From Novosphingopyxis iocasae (GTDB lineage: Bacteria > Pseudomonadota > Alphaproteobacteria > Sphingomonadales > Sphingomonadaceae): DNA of 64,000 nt. The notes under the pieces were generated by a model, which saw only the letters and a program-made list of their open reading frames with translations, searched no databases and was not told the DNA's origin. Positions 57,568 through 64,000 of the stretch are shown here, one piece after another; within the stretch, counting starts at the first letter, position 1; each line of letters opens with the position of its first letter. A program made the position numbers and the translations under genes. Location of the stretch: NCBI RefSeq assembly GCF_014334095.1, contig NZ_CP060495.1:1201001-1265000 (forward strand). The letters run 5' to 3'.

Positions 57568-59037
57568 TTAGATCGTTCTCCCAGCCAGCAGGACGCGCAC
57601 CCGCGAAAGTCCCATGCCGATTCCGCGCCTAATGATCTCTGGATGCATGCGATAGGCCTGCCAGCACGAACCTAGCACCAGCAATGTCATTATGGCCCAT
57701 CGCAGCGCACTGCCGGCAGGCAGCAATAGAGCAGCAACGGTAGAAGCCGACAAAAGCGCTGCCGCCGCCGTTACCGGTCGCATCGCGCGTAGACCGCCGA
57801 GCGACCGGCTGTAGAGCAGCAAAGCATCAGCGACGGCTCTCAGTGTCCAGGCCAGGGCTACACCCGGGATGCCGAAGGCATAGAGTCCGACCATCAGTAT
57901 CCCCACATAGGGCAGGATCTCGACCGAATGGATAATCGCTACCACGTTTGGTTTTCCGGTAGCCTGTAGATAGTTATACGGAATGTGGGCCATGCCGTTG
58001 AACCAAATGCCCGGGAGCAGGACCAGCAGTACCGGCGCGGTCTGCCGCGCAAGATCTGCCCCGATCCACAAGGTCAAAAGTGGATGTACGAGCGCCATGA
58101 CCAGGATCATACCCGGCGTCATGACCACTGATAAAAAGGTGATAGCCTGGCCCTGAATTTTGGCGGCATAATCATCGCTTCCATAAGCGAAGCGTGGGAA
58201 CATGGCGCGGGTGAGCGCATTGGGTAGCACCGCGGCGCGCTGTACCACCGTAGATGCCAGAACATAGATCGAAACGGCCGCCGCGCCTATCACCCAACCG
58301 ATGGCAAAACGGTCCCAGAAAACAAGCATCGGGCCAATGATGCTGGTGATGCTGACCCACCCGCCATAGCTCAGCAAGCCGCGCGCATCGCCACGGTGGA
58401 CCTTAACCGGTCGCCGCAAGGGGATCGATCGGCGGCAGAAGTAGAATAGCAAAACCGCTGAGAGCACACGCACGCCAAGCGCTCCGGCCACCAGCATCCA
58501 GAGCGTGGGCCCCACCAGCCAGGCGATGGTCAGAGGTACGATCGCGCTGAGGCTGTTCGACAACACATCGACACCGTTCAGCGCGGCAAAGCGCTCCCGA
58601 CCTTGCAGAGCGCCATTTAGGATGCCGATGATCATGGCTACCGGCAGGCTGAATGCTAGCCAAACCACGGTGCCGCCGACTTCTGCTGCAACCTCCGCCG
58701 TATCGAACTTGATGAGCGTAAGGCCCCAATACGCTGCCGGTACGAGAAGCAGGCTGGCAAAAACCACCAGGCCCAAGCTAAGCCAGATCGCGCTCCAAAA
58801 CAGGCGGTTAGATTGCGCGACATCTTCGACGGGAACCCGCGCAATCTGCTGCGTGATCGCTCTGCCCAGTCCGATGTCGAACAGTCCGAAATAACCCAGC
58901 AACAACCAGCAGACAGAGAGGACGCCGTATCGTTCCAGCCCGATCAGGTGAAGGTAAGCGGGTACCGTCACAATCGATACGAATAACGGCAGAACCGCGC
59001 CCACGAGATTGTAAACCGTATGGCGCGCGATACTCAC
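57568..59037 (-). CDS. Wzx-type polysaccharide flippase
   Basis: A 489-residue MOP-superfamily protein with about fourteen membrane helices. The N-terminus MSIARHTVYNLVGAVLPLFVSIVTVPAYLHLIGLERYG is typical of Wzx/RfbX flippases, which move lipid-linked repeat units across the inner membrane. The start is GTG 59037 with GGAG 6 bases upstream. It is divergent from the GT2 gene. Confidence 0.92.
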   Translation of the reverse strand: MSIARHTVYNLVGAVLPLFVSIVTVPAYLHLIGLERYGVLSVCWLLLGYFGLFDIGLGRAITQQIARVPVEDVAQSNRLFWSAIWLSLGLVVFASLLLVPAAYWGLTLIKFDTAEVAAEVGGTVVWLAFSLPVAMIIGILNGALQGRERFAALNGVDVLSNSLSAIVPLTIAWLVGPTLWMLVAGALGVRVLSAVLLFYFCRRSIPLRRPVKVHRGDARGLLSYGGWVSITSIIGPMLVFWDRFAIGWVIGAAAVSIYVLASTVVQRAAVLPNALTRAMFPRFAYGSDDYAAKIQGQAITFLSVVMTPGMILVMALVHPLLTLWIGADLARQTAPVLLVLLPGIWFNGMAHIPYNYLQATGKPNVVAIIHSVEILPYVGILMVGLYAFGIPGVALAWTLRAVADALLLYSRSLGGLRAMRPVTAAAALLSASTVAALLLPAGSALRWAIMTLLVLGSCWQAYRMHPEIIRRGIGMGLSRVRVLLAGRTI

Positions 59038-59195
59038 TTAATACTCCAAATTCGGCAACCGATGCAGGCGGCACGTCCGCCGACGGCGAAAGCCACTAGC
59101 CGAATGACGGGGGCAACGCTATGGGCATTGCCTTCGAAAGCCTAATGTGCCGTGCGAACGCACGCGGCAACCCACTGCCAAAATTTGGATATATC

Positions 59196-60188
59196 ATGGA
59201 CGGGTCGCCCGTGAGCAGCGTTGATATCATCATCGTCAACTGGAATTCCGGCGGATTGCTGGCAAAATGTCTGGATTCGATCCGCCTCTATGGCGGGGAT
59301 CAGATCGATCAGGTGATCATCGTGGACAACGGATCGGTCGACGGATCCGATCGTGTTGAAGAGCATGGCCTGCCACTACGGATCATCAGAACGGGTGAGA
59401 ATCTGGGCTTTGGACGCGCCTGCAATGTTGCCGCCGAGCATGCGAGCGCCCCGTACATTCTGTTATTGAACCCCGATGCTGAATTGCGCGAAGGCGCGCT
59501 GCAACGCTCTCTCGCGTTTATGGACAGCGAAGAAAATAGTGATGTTGGCGTTCTAGGCGCTCGGCTGAACGATCAGTTCGGCCGTGCGCACCATCATTGT
59601 GCGCGTTTCCCGGACTGGAAGACCTTTGTCGGCAACAGCCTTGGCCTCACGCGTATTGCGCGTCGCTGGTTTAAACCCATTCACTTGACCGAGTTCGATC
59701 ATTTAAGCGACCGTGATGTCGATCACGTAATGGGTGCCTACTATCTGATCCGGACGGACCTCTATCGCTCGCTTGGCGGGTTCGACGAGCGTTTCTTCGT
59801 CTATTTGGAGGATCTGGATCTGTCCCGCCGTGTGTGGCTTGCGGAGAAGCGGATTCATTACAGCGCTTCGGTTGAGGCCTACCATAAACAGGGCGGTACA
59901 TCAGAGCAGGTGAAGGCCCATCGCCTTTTCTATTCGCTTCAGAGCAACCTGGTTTATGCGTTCAAGCATTTACCACTCGGTCAAGCGATCACGGTGGCAC
60001 TGGTCACTAATTTCGTCGAACCGGTGTCGCGCAGTTTTCGCGCCCTCTTCCGTTTCTCGCTGGAGGAATTATGGTTTACCTGGCGCGGTTTCGGAATGCT
60101 TTACGCAGATACCCCGCGTACATGGCAGGCCGTTCGCAGCGTCCTGCGCGATCGTCGAGAGAAAACGGGAAAGCGCAAACCGACATGA
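59196..60188 (+). CDS. Family 2 (rhamnosyltransferase-like) glycosyltransferase
   Basis: A 330-residue inverting GT-A enzyme. SVDIIIVNWNSGG is at the N-terminus, IIVDNGSVDGS next, the donor-metal motif NPDAE (D94) and the FVYLEDLDLSRRVW acceptor-site segment follow. This is the WbbL-like subgroup, often rhamnosyltransferases, which would fit the rml operon (inference). ATG 59196 gives the family-like N-terminus; ATG 59121 would add 25 residues. Confidence 0.9.
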   Translation: MDGSPVSSVDIIIVNWNSGGLLAKCLDSIRLYGGDQIDQVIIVDNGSVDGSDRVEEHGLPLRIIRTGENLGFGRACNVAAEHASAPYILLLNPDAELREGALQRSLAFMDSEENSDVGVLGARLNDQFGRAHHHCARFPDWKTFVGNSLGLTRIARRWFKPIHLTEFDHLSDRDVDHVMGAYYLIRTDLYRSLGGFDERFFVYLEDLDLSRRVWLAEKRIHYSASVEAYHKQGGTSEQVKAHRLFYSLQSNLVYAFKHLPLGQAITVALVTNFVEPVSRSFRALFRFSLEELWFTWRGFGMLYADTPRTWQAVRSVLRDRREKTGKRKPT

Positions 60189-60228
60189 CGGCGCCCGCGA
60201 TCGATTGAACAGTTTAGGATTGAGCAGA

Positions 60229-61041
60229 ATGTCCACTACGCAAAGCCCCGCCTTCTGGCGCGCTATTCCCTCCAGTGCCCTTTCCACGCCGCGCGCGTTT
60301 CGCCCGTCCTCCTGGACTGAGCATGTTCCCTTCGCTTTCTGGATTGTGGATGCCATGCGTCCGCGCAGCCTGGTCGAGCTGGGAACGTGGTACGGCATGT
60401 CTTATCTCGCTTTCTGCCAGTCGATCCAACAGCTCGGTTGCGACACGCGCGCGATGGCGATCGACACTTGGCGCGGCGACACGCAGGCCGGTGCGATCGA
60501 TGACAGCATCCTGCGCGAGCTACGCACCTATCACGATCCGCATTACACGGCGTTCTCTACGCTGGAGCAGAGTGATTTCGACAGCGTTGCAGCCAATACC
60601 GAAGATGGCAGTATCGATCTGCTGCATATCGACGGCTTGCACACTTTCGAGGCGGTCAGTCACGATTTCGAGACCTGGCTTCCCAAGATGTCCGATCGCG
60701 GCGTGATCCTGTTTCACGATACGCAGGTGAAGCGCGACGACTTTGGCGTTTATACGCTTTGGGCTGACGTCTCCTCGCGCTACCCCTCTTTTGAATTTCA
60801 TCACGAACATGGCCTGGGTGTGCTTGGCGTTGGTTCGCAGTGCACGCCTTCCATGGAGGCGCTGTTCGCTGCCGCTAAAGACGTCGAAGAGGCCGCGAAA
60901 ATTCGCGACTTCTTCTCCACTTTAGGCCGCGGCCTTAGACAGCAGCAACTACGCACCGAGTCGGATGCGAAGCTTGATCGGCTGCGGAACAATCCACTGT
61001 TTGGATCGATGCTCAAATTGCGGCGGATGGTAAATGGCTAG
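60229..61041 (+). CDS. SAM-dependent methyltransferase (Methyltransf_24 type)
   Basis: A 270-residue protein with the SAM-binding LVELGTWYGMSYL (residues 48-60), LLHIDGLHTFEAV and GVILFHDTQ motifs of the Methyltransf_24 group. In sugar clusters such enzymes methylate glycans, so methylation of the polymer is a reasonable guess. The ATG 60229 start has AGGA about 9 bases upstream. Its end overlaps the following polymerase gene by 8 bases. Confidence 0.85.
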   Translation: MSTTQSPAFWRAIPSSALSTPRAFRPSSWTEHVPFAFWIVDAMRPRSLVELGTWYGMSYLAFCQSIQQLGCDTRAMAIDTWRGDTQAGAIDDSILRELRTYHDPHYTAFSTLEQSDFDSVAANTEDGSIDLLHIDGLHTFEAVSHDFETWLPKMSDRGVILFHDTQVKRDDFGVYTLWADVSSRYPSFEFHHEHGLGVLGVGSQCTPSMEALFAAAKDVEEAAKIRDFFSTLGRGLRQQQLRTESDAKLDRLRNNPLFGSMLKLRRMVNG

Positions 61042-62338
61042 CCATTTTGAGCCTCGTATGTCGCCGCCTATGGTTACGCGTTCGGGGCGTCAATCCTATG
61101 GGTTGATGGATGCAGTCGCCCGGCTGCTGATTCTGCTCAACCTGGCGCTGTGCGTTGTCTTTCCGCACTCTTTTCAGGTTCCAACCGCGGTCCTGCTCGC
61201 GCTCACGACGCTTATCTGCCTGTTCGCGATGCGCTCCTCGGAATATTTCGATCGACTGCTACCGTTTTATTTCCTGGGGGTCCTGGTTTCCAGTTTTTAT
61301 ATCTGGCTTGGCTTCACGCATCGCGCGCCGATGGACTCGGTGCTGCAGAACGCAGCGGTTTACATCGTGTCGCCGCTCGCTTGGCTAATCGTTTCGACCG
61401 TTACTTTCCAGCAATATGGGATCGAGAAAACAGTCCGAATTCTGGTTTGGCTCACCTTCATCGCCATGGCATCCGTGGCGCTCTTTTTCTTCGCTTTCCT
61501 TACCTTCGGTAAGGAAGCAGTCAGCTTTCTGACTGACGAGGCAAATGTGAACGTCGACGGTGGGTACGCCGGAGCTACCATTCTGGTGTACGGATCGCTG
61601 ATCTTTCTTTGCGGCGGCGCCTTTGCCGAACCGAATGTTATCAAGAACAAGTTTGCACGAATCCTCGTTCCGGGGTTGCTGGTAGTCTGCGCACTCACCT
61701 CCGGCCGATCCGCGCTAATCCTCGCAATCCCGATTGGCTTTATTTTCGGAACCTTCGTTCGCGCGCGGAGCAAGGTCGCCAACGCTTCCGGAGAGCAAAG
61801 AAAGTCTTTCCTGCTGCCGACCATCCTGATGGGCGTCGTCATGATCGCCGTCGTAATAATCATCGATATAGTGTCGGACCGAATCAACCTGTCGATTATT
61901 TTCGGAGAGTTCTTCGACGAGCTGGGAAGCGGCGGTGGTAGTCTGCGCACCGACCAGATCAGTGCGCTTTTGGAAGGCGTACTCGACACCTACGGCGTGG
62001 GTGCCGGTCACGGCATCGGCGTCGATTATATCCGGAGCGCTATATATCCTTGGCGCTACGAGGTGCTTCCGCTCGCAACGCTCTACCGTGTCGGGGTTAT
62101 CGGTACGGCGATCTATGCATCGATCTTCGTAGTCTACGGTATCGCCTTCACTCGCAACTTCTATGCGGGCACGCTGCGTGAGGAGGATATTTACATGGGC
62201 GGCGGGTTCGTAGCAGCGCTGCTCGGCACCTTCACTAATCCGTATATGGAGTCGTTCATTTTTCAGTGGATGTATTTCATGCCGGTGCTCAGCATCGGCA
62301 TCGTGAAGCTTCATCAAAGCAATAAAGCCGGCAACTGA
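61034..62338 (+). CDS. O-antigen ligase/polymerase-family membrane protein (Wzy candidate)
   Basis: A 434-residue protein with about ten to twelve membrane helices, a central LVVCALTSGRSALILAIPIG motif and a large periplasmic loop (about 270-350, GVGAGHGIGVDYIRSAIYPW) with charged residues, as in Wzy polymerases. It is one of two such proteins here. It overlaps the methyltransferase gene by 8 bases, so they are probably coupled. Convergent with the beta-helix gene. Confidence 0.85.
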   Translation: MASHFEPRMSPPMVTRSGRQSYGLMDAVARLLILLNLALCVVFPHSFQVPTAVLLALTTLICLFAMRSSEYFDRLLPFYFLGVLVSSFYIWLGFTHRAPMDSVLQNAAVYIVSPLAWLIVSTVTFQQYGIEKTVRILVWLTFIAMASVALFFFAFLTFGKEAVSFLTDEANVNVDGGYAGATILVYGSLIFLCGGAFAEPNVIKNKFARILVPGLLVVCALTSGRSALILAIPIGFIFGTFVRARSKVANASGEQRKSFLLPTILMGVVMIAVVIIIDIVSDRINLSIIFGEFFDELGSGGGSLRTDQISALLEGVLDTYGVGAGHGIGVDYIRSAIYPWRYEVLPLATLYRVGVIGTAIYASIFVVYGIAFTRNFYAGTLREEDIYMGGGFVAALLGTFTNPYMESFIFQWMYFMPVLSIGIVKLHQSNKAGN

Positions 62339-62347
62339 TCTCGGCTA

Positions 62348-63835
62348 TCAAAGACCTAGAGCGCGTAAAATGTTGGGTGCGCTGAAAGCCATAACATTGC
62401 TCTGCACCACAAAGCTTGCGCGGCGTGGCGCGGCGTCGCGAAATACAGTCAGCGCCTCCTTCATACGTCCACGCGGACTAGCGAAGCGATTTCCGCTGAT
62501 CCTGACCTGCTGCATCGCGCCGTCCACCAAGGCGATCGCAATGCCGAAAGTTCCGTTTCTCAGGCCGATGTCCACGAACTGATTGTTAACGAGCGTCAAA
62601 TTTTGGACCGTGCGGATCCAAAGTCCATAGCCTCCCTCCGTTTCACCCAATCGCTCGAATATATTGTCCGTTATCACCACATCGCGATTGCCATTAACAT
62701 AGCCCAGTTCCGCCATGCTGGCGCAGTCGGTAAAGCTGTTCCCCCGCATGACGAAGCCGCGCAATCCATCGACGATAAAAGGTTTGTTGCAGTTGGAAAC
62801 TTCGTTGCCTGCAAAAGTAATCGCGTTCGATCGAGCATCCTTTCCATCCGGATTTGCCCCGGCCTGAACACCGAACGCTCCCCAGCGGTTTGCGATCTGA
62901 TTGCCCTCGATCACGATACCCGACTGAGCTGTCCCAACAAAGAAGTCGGGCAAGAGGTTTAGGTTCACGGCCTGTCCGCCGCCCCCAGTGAAGACGTTGC
63001 TACGAATAGCGATATTACGGACAATCGCAAAATCGTCCTGATTGGGTTCAAGGTCGATCGGGCCGGGCATCGATATCCCCGTTTCCGGATTCATTGGATC
63101 AGGGGCGCTGCGGCCGCCATCGCCGGTGCGGCTGCAATTGATGAAATGGCAATTCTCGATAAGAAGACCGTCACCATCAATCACGGAAATCGCATTTCGA
63201 TTATTAGAATTGACGCCGTCAAACACGCACCCGCGCACCTCAATGCGGCGATTATGTCGCTCGACGTGAGAAACGGTGGACGAACCGAAATGAAGCGCAT
63301 CACCCCGAAAACCCGTGAAGCGTAATTTACGAAGCAATACATCACTGACGCCGTTCAGCATCACGAGATAATCGAACTCGGAAAAACCGCGCTCCTGCAC
63401 CTCATCTTCAAAGGCGAGATCGTGAATGACTAGCCCGGCGACATTGCGCGCAGGGTCCGCGCTTCCGCTGTCGACGTGCAAGATGAACGGACCACTTCCG
63501 CTGTGATAAGATCGCCGGATAACGCTTTTATCCGCACCGTCCCCGCTCAATTCCAGCTGGGAGGGCAAATTGTCCTTGTCCGTCGCCGACAGCAGATAGG
63601 CACCATCGGCAGCGGTACCCTTCCCTGCCGGGAAATGAATATGCAACGATGCGGCCAGAGCACGGCGAAAAGCCGCATTATCGTCCACATCGCCGCGCTG
63701 GCGAAAGTCCGGCAGTTCGACGGATCGCTCCGATCCCGCGACGGGCTGGCAAGCGAGCCCTGATAAGGCGGCCATACCGGCAAATCCGGCCAAGGCAACG
63801 CGCCGAGATACCGCAGTAAATTCCTGATCACCCAT
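62348..63835 (-). CDS. Exported right-handed beta-helix protein
   Basis: A 495-residue protein with a twin-arginine-like signal (SRRVALAGFAGMAALSGLACQP); the cysteine at residue 29 is in a near-lipobox (LAC) but lacks the usual residue at -3. The rest consists of parallel beta-helix rungs (repeated N[RQ]F/NxFxxx patterns such as IRSNVFTGGG, ITDNIFERLG, VNNQFVDIG, ISGNRFASP), a fold common in polysaccharide lyases, hydrolases and epimerases. No specific active site is recognised. ATG 63835 is chosen because the longer frame to 63943 overlaps the divergent gene. Confidence 0.85.
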   Translation of the reverse strand: MGDQEFTAVSRRVALAGFAGMAALSGLACQPVAGSERSVELPDFRQRGDVDDNAAFRRALAASLHIHFPAGKGTAADGAYLLSATDKDNLPSQLELSGDGADKSVIRRSYHSGSGPFILHVDSGSADPARNVAGLVIHDLAFEDEVQERGFSEFDYLVMLNGVSDVLLRKLRFTGFRGDALHFGSSTVSHVERHNRRIEVRGCVFDGVNSNNRNAISVIDGDGLLIENCHFINCSRTGDGGRSAPDPMNPETGISMPGPIDLEPNQDDFAIVRNIAIRSNVFTGGGGQAVNLNLLPDFFVGTAQSGIVIEGNQIANRWGAFGVQAGANPDGKDARSNAITFAGNEVSNCNKPFIVDGLRGFVMRGNSFTDCASMAELGYVNGNRDVVITDNIFERLGETEGGYGLWIRTVQNLTLVNNQFVDIGLRNGTFGIAIALVDGAMQQVRISGNRFASPRGRMKEALTVFRDAAPRRASFVVQSNVMAFSAPNILRALGL

Positions 63836-63920
63836 GAAGCGCTTCGATCCTAATGCTGGTGAGGCCGGGCCGTCGGTGTTAAGGGCGGCGCCCGTCACAT
63901 TATGGCTACCGCCCTTTCGC

Positions 63921-64000
63921 ATGACCAGTCCAGTACCGACCATCCTTCTTCTGCCCCGCTACTCCGATCTGGGGCCGAGCAGCCGACTGCGCATGAGCCA
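63921..64000 (+). CDS. Glycosyltransferase N-terminus, truncated by the window edge
   Basis: The first 26 codons of a gene that runs off the right edge. The sequence MTSPVPTILLLPRYSDLGPSSRLRMS has the [LI]PRY-x-x-GxSSRLR pattern seen at the N-terminus of some GT4-type glycosyltransferases. It is divergent from the beta-helix gene and would extend the polysaccharide cluster. Confidence 0.6.
   Translation, partial: MTSPVPTILLLPRYSDLGPSSRLRMS

Overview
The window looks like a chromosomal segment of a Gram-negative alphaproteobacterium, most likely a sphingomonad (order Sphingomonadales). This rests on the high GC content, the NTPase-type outer-membrane and lipoprotein genes, a bacteriophytochrome with its heme oxygenase, a Coq4-type ubiquinone protein, and a sphingan-like exopolysaccharide locus carrying rmlACBD and type I secretion genes. 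The genus assignment is inference from gene content and protein style; no database search was possible. I saw no rRNA, tRNA, insertion sequence, prophage or CRISPR array.

Left part (1-36 kb), mostly core and housekeeping genes: ispA (cut by the left edge) and xseB; a small lipoprotein; a YdjM-like membrane protein whose true start is unclear; panB; a YfgM-like protein coupled to bamB; der; an orphan HPt protein; a DUF418 membrane protein; a nitroreductase divergent from a Coq4 protein across a perfect 14-bp palindrome; purL; an EEP-family phosphohydrolase; a GDPD lipoprotein coupled to a DUF427 protein; an EamA transporter; an Spx/ArsC-like protein; two adjacent endonuclease III-type genes; guaA; the bphO-bphP photoreceptor pair; an acyl-CoA synthetase; an M20 peptidase; gyrB; a BON-domain protein divergent from a secreted repeat protein; a fasciclin lipoprotein; dinB; an MFS drug transporter; and an NSS transporter.

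Right part (36-64 kb), a surface-polysaccharide and secretion island. rmlACBD makes dTDP-L-rhamnose. On the minus strand come an RTX-repeat secreted protein, its own terminator, and then an overlapping TolC / ABC exporter / HlyD set followed by a GT4 glycosyltransferase. On the plus strand follow a ligase/polymerase-like membrane protein, a short Wza-type lipoprotein, a Wzc-type chain-length regulator fused to its tyrosine kinase, a TPR-like membrane-anchored protein with a beta-rich tail, a small secreted protein with an Arg tetrapeptide repeat, a polyprenyl-phosphate sugar transferase and an RgpF-like protein. A Wzx flippase, a GT2 glycosyltransferase, a methyltransferase, a second Wzy-like polymerase, a beta-helix exported protein and the start of another glycosyltransferase complete it. 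Together they encode nucleotide-sugar supply, lipid-linked repeat-unit assembly, flipping, polymerisation and export of a rhamnose-containing polysaccharide, with a co-localised type I system that probably exports the RTX protein.

The best candidates for undescribed biology are: (i) the RTX protein built of about 300-residue supermodules, sitting beside a complete type I exporter inside a sphingan-like cluster; (ii) the two unassigned exported proteins between the Wzc-like gene and the sugar transferase; (iii) an exactly 60-residue-periodic secreted protein at 30.6 kb; and (iv) a 40-codon GST-like remnant coupled at both ends to its neighbours at 17.2 kb.
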